DNA of 64,000 nucleotides from Paenibacillus physcomitrellae (GCF_002240225.1 NZ_CP022584.1:3580594-3644593), one strand, 5' to 3'; positions 16,749 to 27,118 are shown, numbered from the stretch's first letter. The notes: generated from the letters alone by a model not told the origin. Numbers and translations: made by a program.

Positions 16749-17582
16749 ATGAAAGCCGCGGCTGTCCCGAATCGGGGCATTTTACCTGGATTCGGATTAA
16801 CCTTAGGAATTACTATCTTTTATTTGAGCCTTGTGGTGCTGATCCCGATTTCGGCGCTGCTGTTTAATTCAACAGGCCTGACCTGGGGGAAATTTGCGGA
16901 GGTGGCCACAGATCCGCGGGTCATCGCCTCTTATAAAGTCAGCTTCCTGACGGCCGGGGCGGCCGCGCTTGTGGATGCGGTGCTTGGTCTGCTGCTGGCC
17001 TGGGTGCTGGTGCGGTATGATTTTCCCGGTAAAAATATATTCGACTCGCTTGTCGATCTGCCGTTCGCGCTGCCAACGGCTGTCGCCGGCGTCGCTTTGA
17101 CTTCGATTTATGCCAAAACAGGCTGGATGGGCTCCTGGCTGGCCCAACTGGGGATTGAAGTGGCGTTTACACCGCTTGGTATCATCATCGCCTTGATGTT
17201 TATCGGTATTCCTTTTGTGGTCCGGACGCTGCAGCCCGTGCTGCAGGAGCTGGAAGCCGATGTGGAGGAAGCCGCTGCGACCCTGGGTTCGGGCCGGGTT
17301 CGGACTTTCTTCTCGGTCATTCTGCCGCAGCTTGCCCCGCCGCTCGTTACCGGATTTGCGCTTGCTTTTGCCCGCGGGATCGGCGAATACGGCTCGGTGG
17401 TGTTCATCTCCGGCAATATGCCGCTGAAGACGGAAATTGCCCCGCTGCTGATTATGTCCAAGCTGGAGAGGTTCGATTATGCCGGAGCTACGGCGGTAGC
17501 TATCATTTTGCTGCTGATTTCGTTCCTGCTGCTGCTCGGCACAAATTTGCTGCAGCGCTGGATACGCAAAAACGCCGGCTGA
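16749..17582 (+). CDS. cysT: Sulfate ABC transporter permease CysT
   Basis: 277 residues, about six membrane helices, with [26 protein letters not shown] and the EAA loop [23 protein letters not shown]. The length and the [14 protein letters not shown] segment match CysT/CysU. It forms the heteromeric channel with CysW. RBS GGGAGGG before ATG 16749. Confidence 0.9.
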   Translation: MKAAAVPNRGILPGFGLTLGITIFYLSLVVLIPISALLFNSTGLTWGKFAEVATDPRVIASYKVSFLTAGAAALVDAVLGLLLAWVLVRYDFPGKNIFDSLVDLPFALPTAVAGVALTSIYAKTGWMGSWLAQLGIEVAFTPLGIIIALMFIGIPFVVRTLQPVLQELEADVEEAAATLGSGRVRTFFSVILPQLAPPLVTGFALAFARGIGEYGSVVFISGNMPLKTEIAPLLIMSKLERFDYAGATAVAIILLLISFLLLLGTNLLQRWIRKNAG

Positions 17583-17613
17583 GATTAAATCTAACAGAGA
17601 AGGAGAGGATATC

Positions 17614-18480
17614 ATGGCAGGAACGGTTCCTGCGCTGCAGGGCAAGCCGCACATTTCAGCTGAACGAAACAAAAACACGGCTTCTTCCGGGGCTGTAAAA
17701 TGGACTCTGATCGGATTAGCCGCATTGGTGATGTTATGGCTGATAGTGCTTCCGCTCATTTCCGTCCTGTATGAGGCCCTCAAGCAGGGCTTGGGTGTTT
17801 ACGTGGCTGCTATTACCGACCCGGATGCGATGTCGGCCTTGCGTTTGACGCTGCTGGTTGCCCTGATCACAGTTCCGCTTAACACGTTATTTGGCGTGAC
17901 GGCCGCTTGGGCCATTACGAAATTCCGCTTTAAAGGTAAAGGGCTGCTGACCACGCTGATTGACCTTCCTTTCTCCGTATCGCCGGTCATCGGCGGTCTG
18001 ATGTATGTGCTGATTTATGGAAAAAGAGGCTGGTTCGGCCCTTGGCTGGACGATCATAATATCCATATCGTGTTTGCGCTTCCGGGGATTATATTGGCCA
18101 CTCTGTTTATAACTTTCCCCTTCGTAGCCAGGGAACTGATTCCGCTGATGGAGGATCAGGGGCAGCAGGAGGAAGAAGCCGCCGTGACCTTAGGGGCGAA
18201 AGGCTGGAAGGTGTTCTGGCATATTACACTGCCTAATATTAAATGGGGACTGCTGTACGGCATTATATTGTGCAACGCGAGGGCGATGGGGGAATTTGGA
18301 GCCGTTTCGGTTGTATCCGGTCATATCCGTGGGGAGACGAATACGCTCCCGCTGCATGTCGAGATTCTGTATAATGAATATCAATTCTCGGCTTCCTTTG
18401 CCGTGGCGTCTCTGCTGCTGCTGCTCGCACTGGTCACTTTAGTGCTGAAGGCTTGGTTTACAAGGAAACATAGCCATTAA
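17614..18480 (+). CDS. cysW: Sulfate ABC transporter permease CysW
   Basis: 288 residues with a variable N-terminus of ~30 residues, then about six helices. Contains [27 protein letters not shown] loop [23 protein letters not shown] and [26 protein letters not shown], diagnostic for CysW. It lies 31 bp after cysT. A terminator follows, so cysA is absent and the transporter must use an ATPase made elsewhere. Confidence 0.9.
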   Translation: MAGTVPALQGKPHISAERNKNTASSGAVKWTLIGLAALVMLWLIVLPLISVLYEALKQGLGVYVAAITDPDAMSALRLTLLVALITVPLNTLFGVTAAWAITKFRFKGKGLLTTLIDLPFSVSPVIGGLMYVLIYGKRGWFGPWLDDHNIHIVFALPGIILATLFITFPFVARELIPLMEDQGQQEEEAAVTLGAKGWKVFWHITLPNIKWGLLYGIILCNARAMGEFGAVSVVSGHIRGETNTLPLHVEILYNEYQFSASFAVASLLLLLALVTLVLKAWFTRKHSH

Positions 18481-18548
18481 GGCAGGCTCGTTTAAACGTG
18501 AATACGAATATAGGATATCCATCATGATCATGAAGTAGATTCATGAAT

Positions 18549-18593
18549 AAGGCCCGCTCTGCTGTACCTAGCAGAGCGGGCCTTAGATTGTTA
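18549..18593 (+). terminator. Terminator of the sulfate operon
   Basis: AAGGCCCGCTCTGCT pairs with AGCAGAGCGGGCCTT across GTACCT. Near-perfect 15-bp stem. Confidence 0.9.
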
Positions 18594-18684
18594 ATGAAGC
18601 ATTGATAAGTTCGTATGGGCGGGTTGCATTCCGGTTTTCTTCCGGTTTCTTCCCTAGATTTATTCTCCGGTTTATTGCTCCCCG

Positions 18685-19692
18685 CTATTTCTTTCCGTCC
18701 GTTGAACTATTCGGTTCATTCAACCGCTCAAACCCGTTCGCTTCGTCTATCCGGTTCATATGATTCATGTGGTTCATATGATCCGCCGGGTCCGCTCCGC
18801 CATGCCCGTCTGCTCCGTCCACTCGGGCCAGCTCATAATGCCCGGCAAACGGACGGGATCTCCGTGATCTGCCCTGGTTCCAGAAGCCTAGCGGGAAGAG
18901 CAGGATCTGAAGGGCCAGTGTATAAGGCGCCGCTTCTAATCCGGCTATGTGTACGGCGAACAGGGCAGCGATGACAAGCGAGAGCCCGATCCGCAGTCCG
19001 CCATTCCGGGACGGTCTGCGATTCACGAGCAGAACCTGTCCAAGCATCAGCAGCGAGAACAGGCCGGAAACCGTGCGCATCACGAGACAGGCAAGGCTCC
19101 AGTCGTATCCGGGAGTTTCGTCCGGCGAAAGCTTGGCCAGATCCTGAGCAAGCCAGATGCCAAGCGCGGCGCCTGCGGACAGCAGAACAAACGGCAGAGC
19201 CGGACGGATCAGCCGGATCAGGGAGCGCCCCCATCCGGGCTGTTCCGTATGCTGCAGCAGCTCTTCGTATTCATCCGCAAGCTGCAAGGACTCACGGTTC
19301 ATCACGCGGAGAATTGGCTCGAGCCGGGAGGCGTCCCTTCTTCTCAGGTAGACGCCGATCTGCTCACGCAGCCCGGGCGAAGCATAGGCCGCAGCCTGAC
19401 AAGCCAGCAGCTTGTCGGGCAGATCCGTATCCTCTTCCAGCGTTATCTCCGGGGAATGGTGGAAACCGGCATCTTCTTTGATCAATTGCCTTCTGATTAC
19501 ATACTCCGCATCCGCATATCGTTCCAGGCTCTCCTGCAGCTTGTCCAGCCGGAATTCGTCGTTTCGCCGCCAAACCCGCTGAGCCGTCACATACAGCCAG
19601 GTGAACAGAATGACGGAGGCAAGCAGCGCGGCAGCCCGAAACGGGTAATGGTCGATCCAATACAGCCCATCCGTAAGGAACACCAAACTCAC
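18685..19692 (-). CDS. Uncharacterised membrane protein
   Basis: 335 residues. One helix at aa ~20-38, a soluble helical region aa ~45-155, then about four helices (aa ~165-275) and a hydrophilic tail with the tandem tripeptide MNH/MNHMN. No family recognised; the layout could suit a membrane-bound adaptor or transport accessory. The repeat tail matches a slippery stretch of ATTCATGTGGTTCATATG type at ~18.75-18.79 kb, which probably varies in length between strains. Confidence 0.6.
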   Translation of the reverse strand: MSLVFLTDGLYWIDHYPFRAAALLASVILFTWLYVTAQRVWRRNDEFRLDKLQESLERYADAEYVIRRQLIKEDAGFHHSPEITLEEDTDLPDKLLACQAAAYASPGLREQIGVYLRRRDASRLEPILRVMNRESLQLADEYEELLQHTEQPGWGRSLIRLIRPALPFVLLSAGAALGIWLAQDLAKLSPDETPGYDWSLACLVMRTVSGLFSLLMLGQVLLVNRRPSRNGGLRIGLSLVIAALFAVHIAGLEAAPYTLALQILLFPLGFWNQGRSRRSRPFAGHYELARVDGADGHGGADPADHMNHMNHMNRIDEANGFERLNEPNSSTDGKK

Positions 19693-19813
19693 TCCTCTTG
19701 ACCTCTAATATTTCCACTATTGCACAACAAAGCATACAAATTCAAGCCGGACGGGTATATAAGTTACATATTTAAAATAATCACTCATCCTGTCCTGATA
19801 TGGAGGCGGCTAT

Positions 19814-20524
19814 ATGATGCTCGGTGAAATTACATTAAAGTTAGTAATCGGCTTTGTGGGGCTGTGGGTGATGACGAGATGGCTCGGCAAGAAAGAAATC
19901 TCGCAGCTGACCCCGTTCGACTTCATTTCCTCTATCATGCTGAGCGAGCTTGTGGGAAATACTATCTACGATGAAGAGACGGGGATTATGAAGCTCCTGT
20001 ATTCGCTGCTGTTCTGGGCTTTGCTGTCTTTCCTGTTTGAGAAAATAACCCAGCATTTCCGGAAATGGAGGAAAGTCATGGACGGCAGACCGGGAATCCT
20101 CATCCGGCATGGCAAGGTGGATTTGAAGGAAATGCGCCGCAACAGCGTTGACTTCGACCAACTGCGGATGCTGCTGCGGCAGCAGAATGTTTTTTACATT
20201 GGAGACGTAGATTATGCCATCTTTGAGGCAAGCGGAACCTTGAGCGTCATGAAGAAATCCGCTTCTGAAACCGTTACGCGCAGCGATTTGCATCTGCCGG
20301 ACAAACCCGGCGAGCTCTCTTACAATCTGATCGAAGACGGAGAGATCGTAGAAGAGAATCTGGAGCTGATCGGGCATGGCAGAGAGTGGTTGATGAAGAA
20401 GCTGGAGGAACAGGGATATACCGATCTGGGCGAAATCGCTTATGCCGAATGGCAGCAGAGCGGAGGACTTTATGTACTGGAGCACAAAGAAGGTTCGCTG
20501 AAGCGGCCTGAAGGAGATATTTAA
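19814..20524 (+). CDS. DUF421 (YetF-like) membrane protein
   Basis: 236 residues. Three N-terminal helices with the family motif GKKEISQLTPFDFISSIMLSELVGN, then the cytosolic YetF domain with MDGRPGILIRHGKVDLKEMRRN and YIGDVDYAIFEASGTLSVMKK. DUF421 proteins are common in spore formers and affect spore or membrane properties; mechanism uncertain. RBS GGAGGCGG before ATG 19814. Confidence 0.85.
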   Translation: MMLGEITLKLVIGFVGLWVMTRWLGKKEISQLTPFDFISSIMLSELVGNTIYDEETGIMKLLYSLLFWALLSFLFEKITQHFRKWRKVMDGRPGILIRHGKVDLKEMRRNSVDFDQLRMLLRQQNVFYIGDVDYAIFEASGTLSVMKKSASETVTRSDLHLPDKPGELSYNLIEDGEIVEENLELIGHGREWLMKKLEEQGYTDLGEIAYAEWQQSGGLYVLEHKEGSLKRPEGDI

Positions 20525-20710
20525 CCGTAGCAGAACGATAACAGAACGATAACAGAAAATGAAAATGCTGATTTACTTTCGAAATGAAACCAATATACGA
20601 TGAAAATATTTTTAACGAAATACAAATTTATCATTTCCTTCCGTGTTATAATCTTCATTGAAGATATAGAGGACGTTTTGTTTGGATTTGGAGGCAGAGG
20701 AGGACTTGGA

Positions 20711-21544
20711 TTGACGGCTGAAGTGATTGAAATTTTTCTGATTGCCATCCTGGCTGGGGTGGTCGGGTCCATTCTTGGCCTTGGGGGTGGTATCATCGTG
20801 ACGCCTGCGCTGACACTGCTGTTCGGCGTAGACATCAATCATGCCATCGGGGCCAGCATTATTTCCGTCATCGCGACATCAAGCGGTTCGGCGGTTGCCT
20901 ACATCCGCGACAAGATTACGAACTTGCGGGTGGGCATGTTTCTGGAGGTGGCCACGACGGTCGGGGCCATCACCGGCGCTTTTTTGGGGGCGATTATCGC
21001 GCCGAAGTTTTTGTACGTCATTTTTGCGGTTTTGCTGCTCTATTCGGCTTATGCCATGATCAAGAAAACCAATCAGGAAGTGCCGCACAACGTGCGCCAG
21101 CACCCGCTGGCGGAGAAGCTGCAGCTGCAGGGGGAATATTATGACAAGGCGATGGGCCAGACGGTGGCTTATAACGTAGACCGGGTGCCTCACGGGTTTG
21201 GCGTCATGTATGGCGCAGGGGTCATCTCCGGTTTGCTGGGCATCGGAAGCGGCAGCTTTAAGGTGATGGCACTGGACGTCTTCATGAAAATGCCGCTCAA
21301 AGTGTCTACGGCAACCAGTAATTTCATGATGGGCGTTACGGCTGCGGCAAGTGCGGTCATTTATTTGTTCAGAGGCGATATTAATCCGGTGATCTCGGCT
21401 CCGGTTGCCTTGGGTGTCCTGATCGGCGCTACGGTCGGTTCGCGTCTGATGCAGCGCATGAAGAGCAAAACCATCCGCAAATTGTTTATCCCGGTCATGA
21501 TTTATGTGGCGGCGCAAATGCTTTATACAGGCTGGAGGGGTTAA
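20711..21544 (+). CDS. TSUP-family (TauE/SafE) sulfite/sulfonate exporter-like permease
   Basis: 277 residues from TTG 20711, which follows AGAGGAGGAC; longer upstream extensions lack an RBS. Eight or so helices, with the TSUP GSILGLGGGIIVTPAL motif at the N-terminus and its repeat GLLGIGSGSFKVMAL in the second half. TSUP proteins move organosulfur or other anions. The DUF1634 partner gene starts 3 bp downstream. Confidence 0.85.
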   Translation: MTAEVIEIFLIAILAGVVGSILGLGGGIIVTPALTLLFGVDINHAIGASIISVIATSSGSAVAYIRDKITNLRVGMFLEVATTVGAITGAFLGAIIAPKFLYVIFAVLLLYSAYAMIKKTNQEVPHNVRQHPLAEKLQLQGEYYDKAMGQTVAYNVDRVPHGFGVMYGAGVISGLLGIGSGSFKVMALDVFMKMPLKVSTATSNFMMGVTAAASAVIYLFRGDINPVISAPVALGVLIGATVGSRLMQRMKSKTIRKLFIPVMIYVAAQMLYTGWRG

Positions 21545-21547
21545 ACG

Positions 21548-21946
21548 ATGGATGAATCTAAAGTGAAAAATAGTCCGGCAGCCGAGCCGGGTACAAGCCG
21601 GATTGCCGCAGTTGAGCTTGCAGTGAGCAAAATGCTTCGCATTGGCATCTATTTGGCGGCAGCTGTCATTATTGTCGGTTTGCTGTGGCTGCTGATTACC
21701 GGCGAAGGCGGGTATCCGGAGGATACGTACCCTACCAGCTTTATGGGCATCGTGAACGGGGTGGGAGACTGGAAGCCGGTAGCGGTGATTGAGGCGGGAC
21801 TGCTGCTTCTGATTCTGACGCCAGTGCTGCGCGTGGTGGTTTCCTTGTTTGTGTTCCTCCGGGAAAAAGATTACCGCTTTGTCGCCATCACGGCGCTTGT
21901 GCTGCTCATTCTGATCATCAGCTTTGCGCTGGGCAAAGCGGGCTGA
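21548..21946 (+). CDS. DUF1634 membrane protein, TSUP partner
   Basis: 132 residues with three membrane helices. The VSKMLRIGIYLAAAVIIVGLLWL start and DWKPVAVIEAGLLLLILTPVLRVV are typical of DUF1634. The gene is 3 bp after the TSUP gene, a recurrent pairing that suggests an accessory subunit. Confidence 0.85.
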   Translation: MDESKVKNSPAAEPGTSRIAAVELAVSKMLRIGIYLAAAVIIVGLLWLLITGEGGYPEDTYPTSFMGIVNGVGDWKPVAVIEAGLLLLILTPVLRVVVSLFVFLREKDYRFVAITALVLLILIISFALGKAG

Positions 21947-21990
21947 GAACGGACACCAAACGCAAAAAGGCAGAGCCGCTCCATAAGCGA

Positions 21991-22032
21991 ACAAAGCAGG
22001 GGTCTGAACCTTCTGCTTTTTTTGTTTTTTCG
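21991..22032 (+). terminator. Terminator of the TSUP-DUF1634 operon
   Basis: AAAGCAGGGGTC-type left arm pairs imperfectly with ACCTTCTGCTTT, followed by a long T tract (TTTTTTTGTTTTTT). Confidence 0.65.
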
Positions 22033-22220
22033 GAAAGGGAAGATGATGAGAAGGGCAGGAGACCAGAAGGCCAGTTTGGGCAGAAACTTGTGTTTCGGAC
22101 TAGAGTTTGTACATAATTATGGGTAAATTAGGTTAGTGAGTCTTACATGCTAAAATTAACATTCACTATACAGAACAGGCGGCCGCGGAGGAATCCGCAG
22201 GCTGAGGAAGAGGGATGACA

Positions 22221-22859
22221 ATGAAAATTGCTATATTTGGTGCTACAGGCACTATTGGCAGCAGAATATTGAAGGAAGCGTTACGGCGGGAACATGAAGT
22301 TACGATGATCGTGAGAGATCCATCCAAGCTGGCTGAAGCGACGCCGAACGAGCGGCTGCATGTGAAGAGCGGCGATTTGCTGATGCCCCAATCGGTAGCC
22401 GAGGCAGCTGCAGGACATGAAGTGGTCATCAGCGCTTACGGTCCCCGTTTTGGATCGGAAGACGAACTGCTCGAAGTAGCACGTTCGCTTGTTGAAGGGG
22501 TGAAGAAAGCACAGGTTCACCGATTGATTATTGTCGGTGGAGCAGGAAGCCTGGAAGCTTCGCCGGGCGTTCTGCTGATGGATACGCCGGGATTCCCGGA
22601 GGAGATCAAACCTTTGGCCAGAGCCCATGCGAAAGCTTTGGAAATTTATCAGGCTTCAGACATCGACTGGACGTATTTGAGTCCGCCGGCGGTGATCGAG
22701 CCGGGAGACCGGACGGGCATGTTCCGGATCGGAACGACCCGCGTTATTCTGGACGAGCTGGACAACAGCCGGATTTCGGCGGAGGATTATGCGGTTGCGC
22801 TGCTGGATGAAATCGAGGATGCCCAGTTTATCCGGGAACGTTTTACGGTTGCTTATTAA
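22221..22859 (+). CDS. NAD(P)-binding atypical SDR (NmrA/YwnB-like)
   Basis: 212 residues. Rossmann motif IFGATGTIGSRILKEALRR at the N-terminus, then VVISAYGPR and the RLIIVGGAGSLEASPG segment of the DUF2867/NAD(P)H-binding subgroup. No catalytic Tyr-x3-Lys is evident, typical of atypical SDRs that reduce or bind small substrates. ATG 22221 is preferred; ATG 22215 is adjacent. Single gene. Confidence 0.8.
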   Translation: MKIAIFGATGTIGSRILKEALRREHEVTMIVRDPSKLAEATPNERLHVKSGDLLMPQSVAEAAAGHEVVISAYGPRFGSEDELLEVARSLVEGVKKAQVHRLIIVGGAGSLEASPGVLLMDTPGFPEEIKPLARAHAKALEIYQASDIDWTYLSPPAVIEPGDRTGMFRIGTTRVILDELDNSRISAEDYAVALLDEIEDAQFIRERFTVAY

Positions 22860-22960
22860 GATAACGAGGGCGCCTCAGGAGAAAGCAAAAGCTGATGATT
22901 AACAGCATAAAGCACTAACGGATACGGCTTGGGGAATTTATGAAGCTTGGGGGAATCGCC

Positions 22961-24688
22961 ATGCGAATAGTGAACAAAGAGCAGATGCGGGCGCTTGACT
23001 GGGAGACGATTGAAGGCATAGGCATCCCGGCCCTGGTGCTGATGGAGAACGCCGGACGGGCGGTCGCCGAGGAAGTGATCCGCTTCTGTCTTGGGCGAAA
23101 CGGGGTTCAAGAGAGCGTGAACGGGAACGGGCAGCCGTTGGAGCAGTCGGTGGGAGGACTTGGCAGCGCCCGGATTATCGAAAGGGATAGAGGGGCTGCT
23201 TTGGCCATGAACTCAGGTTCCGCCTTAAATTCTGCTGCTGCCCTTGCCCCGTCCGCGACTTTGGAAAACGGCAGGAATAAAGGCCGGAACCAAGAGGAGC
23301 GTTGGCTTATCCTGGTAGGCAAAGGCAATAACGGCGGAGACGGGATCGTCTGCGCCAGGCATTTAAGGGCCGCGGGCATCGACGCGGTCCTGCTGCACGC
23401 CGACGAGCCGGAGCGGCTTGCGGGCGAGGCGGCGGTGCAGCACGGCATTGCCGAAAGGCTGAATCTGCCTTTCGAGGTTTATGAGCCGGGACGGACGGAC
23501 TTCAAGTCCTATACCGGCATCGTGGATGCGCTGCTCGGCACCGGGAGCAGCGGGGCGCCGCGCGGGCACTACGCGGCGCTGATCGAGGAAGCGGCCGGAA
23601 GCGGCCTGCCCGTGGTAGCGGCGGATATCCCGAGCGGAATCGACAGTGATTCCGGCGAGGTTCCCGGTGCGTGCATCCGGGCGGACGTGACGGTCGCGCT
23701 GGGGTATTTGAAGGCCGGATTAACGCAGTATCCGGCCGCCGGGTACGCCGGCGAGGTGGTTGTCCGGGATATTGGTATCCCGGATGAGCTGGCCGAGCAG
23801 GCGGGGGTTCATGCTTTCCTGTTAACGGAAAGCGTGCTGCGCAGCAGGCTGGGCGCGGATCCGGCTGGCCTGAGGCATAGACAGCCGGATGCGCACAAGG
23901 GCACCTACGGCCATGTGCTGCTGGCCGGAGGCAGCCTGGCCATGACCGGCGCGTCTCTGCTTGCCGGCCGGGCCGCTTTGCGCGGCGGCTGCGGCCTCGC
24001 GACCTGGGCGCTGCCTGACGGCGCGCTGCCGTACGTGCTCGGAGCTGTGCCGGAGCTGATGCTGGCGCCGGTCGGCCAAGACGGTGACCGGCATTGGAGC
24101 GCGCCTGCAGCCGCCGATGTGCTGCGGCTGCTGCAGACGCGTGACGTGCTCGCCGCCGGACCTGGCCTGGGCCGGTTCGCCGGCGACACGGACTGGCTCC
24201 GCGCCTTATGGGAAGGCGCGGACAAGCCGCTTGTCCTCGATGCGGACGCGCTGAACATCCTGGCGGCGGCGGACGGCCTCCACGCCTGGCCGCGCCGGGA
24301 TGCGCCGACGATCCTGACGCCGCATCCCGGCGAAATGGCCCGCCTCGCCGGCATCCCCACGGCCGAGATCCAGCGGGACCGCCTCGGCCTGGCCCGCCGC
24401 TTCGCGGCCGAGCACGGGGTTACCCTCGTGCTCAAGGGCGCCCGCACCGTCGTCGCGGCGGCGGACGGCCGCGTCTTCGTCAACGCGACCGGCAATCCCG
24501 GCATGGCGACCGGCGGCACGGGCGATGTGCTCACAGGCCTGATCGCCAGCCTGATCGCCCAAGGACGCGATGACGTCTCGGCCGCCTGCCTCGGCGTCTA
24601 CCTGCACGGCGCCGCCGGAGACAAGGCCGCTGCCGCGCGCGGCAGCGCAGCTTCGCTGCTGGCCGGCGACCTGATCGACGCGCTGTGA
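22961..24688 (+). CDS. nnr: Bifunctional NAD(P)H-hydrate epimerase / ADP-dependent dehydratase
   Basis: About 575 residues. The N-terminal YjeF epimerase domain (IVNKEQMRALDWETIEG; VGKGNNGGDGIVCARHL) is followed by the C-terminal ribokinase-like dehydratase (HKGTYGHVLLAGG; LDADALNILA; NATGNPGMATGGTGDVLTGL). The protein repairs hydrated NAD(P)H. A low-complexity insertion of ~60 residues (Ala/Gly/Asn/Ser-rich, ~aa 48-108) interrupts the epimerase domain before VGKGNNGG. The 3' half is notably GC-richer than surrounding genes. Start ATG 22961 (MRIVNKEQ) fits the family; 22940 is an in-frame alternative. Confidence 0.9.
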   Translation: MRIVNKEQMRALDWETIEGIGIPALVLMENAGRAVAEEVIRFCLGRNGVQESVNGNGQPLEQSVGGLGSARIIERDRGAALAMNSGSALNSAAALAPSATLENGRNKGRNQEERWLILVGKGNNGGDGIVCARHLRAAGIDAVLLHADEPERLAGEAAVQHGIAERLNLPFEVYEPGRTDFKSYTGIVDALLGTGSSGAPRGHYAALIEEAAGSGLPVVAADIPSGIDSDSGEVPGACIRADVTVALGYLKAGLTQYPAAGYAGEVVVRDIGIPDELAEQAGVHAFLLTESVLRSRLGADPAGLRHRQPDAHKGTYGHVLLAGGSLAMTGASLLAGRAALRGGCGLATWALPDGALPYVLGAVPELMLAPVGQDGDRHWSAPAAADVLRLLQTRDVLAAGPGLGRFAGDTDWLRALWEGADKPLVLDADALNILAAADGLHAWPRRDAPTILTPHPGEMARLAGIPTAEIQRDRLGLARRFAAEHGVTLVLKGARTVVAAADGRVFVNATGNPGMATGGTGDVLTGLIASLIAQGRDDVSAACLGVYLHGAAGDKAAAARGSAASLLAGDLIDAL

Positions 24689-25019
24689 TGGGAACAGGGC
24701 GGGATGTGCTGTATGCTGTGACGTTAGTATTGCAGGGGACTTCAGGCTTGGCCCCCGGCCCCTTAAAGATTTCACAGGGATAAAATCACCGCATTCTGAC
24801 CATGTTGGAGATAGGATCGGATCAGCCATCCGTTGCCTGCACGGTTCTTCTTGAAGCTTGCGTGACAGTAAGCCAGTGTTGGCAGATCTGAAATGCCGCA
24901 TCCGCCGCATCCACAACTTCCCCATTGACGGAAACGGCGGTTAGCGGTAAATTAGGCTATATTGAGGTTGTTTGTACTTCATGTCATTAACATGGAATCA
25001 GCTGTGACCAAGCCATGAG
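24689..25019. other. Intergenic region upstream of the proS T-box
   Basis: About 330 bp without a credible ORF; it presumably contains the proS promoter and the start of the leader. I do not see a clear consensus promoter or terminator. Confidence 0.4.
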
Positions 25020-25262
25020 CTTTAAAGCCGGGTCGTTCAGAGAATAAGCCAGTTATCGCTGAGAGGCTTTACGACACGATTAATGCTCCCTACTTGCGAG
25101 CTGCGCCTGCTATCTAAGCGGTGTGTGCGCCGGTTCATCCCCGTTACCGGATTTTGAGAAAATGCTTCTGCCGTTAACCGGTGGCCGATTGATGGCCGGG
25201 CATTTGAATTAGGGTGGTACCACGAACGCATTCGTCCCTAGGGAGATGCGTTCTTTTTTATT
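25020..25262 (+). promoter_or_regulatory. T-box leader controlling proS
   Basis: The T-box sequence AGGGTGGTACCACG (25211-25224) is followed by terminator arms GAACGCAT/ATGCGTTC and TTTTTTA. The upstream ~190 nt form stem I. A CCT followed by A near 25089-25092 could be the proline specifier codon, though I did not fold the stem. Uncharged tRNA-Pro would stabilise the antiterminator and allow proS transcription. Confidence 0.9.
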
Positions 25263-25283
25263 TTCAGAAGGAGGAATTCAGAG

Positions 25284-26984
25284 ATGAGACAAGACAAATT
25301 ATTGGTCCCTACGTTAAGGGAAGCGCCAGGGGACGCAGAGGCGAACAGCCATAAGCTGCTGCTGCGCGGCGGTTACATCCGCCAGCTGGCGGCAGGGGTT
25401 TATACGTATTTGCCGCTCGGCTGGAGAGTGCTGAGAAAGGTATCCAATATCGTTCGCGAGGAAATGGACCGCACAGGCGCGCAGGAGCTGCTGATGCCTG
25501 CAATGCAGCCTGCCGAGCTCTGGCAGGAGTCTGGCCGCTACAATGTTTACGGCCCTGAACTGATCCGCCTGAAAGACCGCAACGACCGTGAATTTGCCCT
25601 GGGACCCACCCATGAGGAAGTCATTACGACGCTGGTCCGCAATGACGTTACCTCTTACCGCAAGCTGCCTATGAATCTGTATCAGATTCAGACGAAATAC
25701 CGCGACGAACGCCGTCCGCGTTTCGGCCTGCTGCGCGGCCGCGAGTTCATGATGAAGGATGCTTATTCCTTCGATGTGAACTGGGAAGGGCTGGACAAGG
25801 TCTACAAAGACATGTATAACGCCTACAGCCGGATTTTTACCCGCGTAGGTCTGGATTTCCGCGCAGTAGAAGCTAATGCCGGTTCCATTGGCGGCGAAGG
25901 CGAAAACCATGAGTTCATGGCGCTGGCCGACATCGGCGAAGACACCATCGTAAGCTGCACGGCCTGCGATTATGCGGCGAACCTGGAGAAAGCCGAAATC
26001 GGCTTTACGGAAGTTCCGCGGAATGATGAAGGAGTGCCTGCCTTCGAGAAAATCCACACACCGGGTACCGCCTCCATTGCACAGCTGTCCGAGGCTTTGG
26101 GCGTACCTGCGAATCAATTGGTGAAGACGATGATCTATGTAGCCGACGGCAAAATCGTAGCTGTATTAATCCGCGGCGATCATGAAGTCAACGAGCTGAA
26201 GCTGCAGGACGTGCTTGGATTTGAAGACATCCGCCCGGCTGAAAGCGAAGAAGTGACGGCTGCCGGCTTCGTGCCTGGTTTTGCCAGCCCTGTGGGCCTT
26301 GATGTGACGGTGATCGCAGATCGTGAAGTCATGAACGTGGCCAGCTGGATCGTGGGTGCCAACGAGAAGGACTACCATTTGAAAAATGTTATTCCTACCC
26401 GTGACGTAAAGATCACGAAAGTGGCTGACGTGCGCAACGCAACCGAAGGCGATGTTTGTCCTCGCTGCGGCGAGCCGCTTCAATTCCACCGCGGAATCGA
26501 AGTAGGCCACGTGTTCAAGCTGGGCACCAAATACAGCCAGGCGCTGGGCGCTACGTTCCTCGATCAGGAAGGCAAATCGCAGACCATGATTATGGGCTGC
26601 TACGGCATCGGCATTTCGCGGATTCTGTCCGCTATTACCGAGCAGCGTTCGGACGGCGGCAGCATGGTATGGCCGGTCAGCATTGCGCCGTTCCATGTTC
26701 ACCTCATCCAGATCTCTGCAAAAGATGAAGCGCAGCGCCAACTGGCTGAGCAGCTTTACGAGCAGCTTCAGGCTGCCGGCATCGAAGTGCTGTACGATGA
26801 CCGCGACGAACGTGCGGGCGTGAAGTTCAAGGACGCCGATCTGATGGGTATGCCAATCCGTGTAACGGTCGGCAAACAGGCCGGTGAAGGTCTGGTCGAG
26901 TTCAAGAACCGCGCCGAGGATGTCAGCGAGGTGTATACAGCTGAGCAAGTGATGGCGGAGGTTCTGCGTTTCGTAAAGCCGTAA
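25284..26984 (+). CDS. proS: Prolyl-tRNA synthetase, bacterial type
   Basis: 566 residues, the length of bacterial-type ProRS with the INS editing domain. Class II motifs: motif 1 around RRVLRKVSNIVREEMDRTGAQE (in overlapping pieces), motif 2 RDERRPRFGLLRGREFMMKD, motif 3 GCYGIGISRI. The editing domain lies at aa ~225-405 and the anticodon-binding domain at the C-terminus. RBS AGAAGGAGG. Controlled by the T-box immediately upstream. Confidence 0.97.
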   Translation: MRQDKLLVPTLREAPGDAEANSHKLLLRGGYIRQLAAGVYTYLPLGWRVLRKVSNIVREEMDRTGAQELLMPAMQPAELWQESGRYNVYGPELIRLKDRNDREFALGPTHEEVITTLVRNDVTSYRKLPMNLYQIQTKYRDERRPRFGLLRGREFMMKDAYSFDVNWEGLDKVYKDMYNAYSRIFTRVGLDFRAVEANAGSIGGEGENHEFMALADIGEDTIVSCTACDYAANLEKAEIGFTEVPRNDEGVPAFEKIHTPGTASIAQLSEALGVPANQLVKTMIYVADGKIVAVLIRGDHEVNELKLQDVLGFEDIRPAESEEVTAAGFVPGFASPVGLDVTVIADREVMNVASWIVGANEKDYHLKNVIPTRDVKITKVADVRNATEGDVCPRCGEPLQFHRGIEVGHVFKLGTKYSQALGATFLDQEGKSQTMIMGCYGIGISRILSAITEQRSDGGSMVWPVSIAPFHVHLIQISAKDEAQRQLAEQLYEQLQAAGIEVLYDDRDERAGVKFKDADLMGMPIRVTVGKQAGEGLVEFKNRAEDVSEVYTAEQVMAEVLRFVKP

Positions 26985-27118
26985 CAATTGCGATAGACGA
27001 ATTGGATTTGGACGGTAACAAGCAGTTAACGAGCAGTTAACGGGCATTAGCCCGATGCTGTAAACCGATCAGGTCCAACGCGCAAAGCGATGGTTAACGA
27101 CATTAATTAAATGAAATG

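Noticed and set aside
19841..20485. Long minus-strand ORF opposite the DUF421 gene
   Set aside because: Shadow of a well-conserved gene; no RBS and no family resemblance. The same applies to the long antisense frames opposite proS, nrdD, the S9 peptidase, the TSUP gene and the sugar-binding protein.
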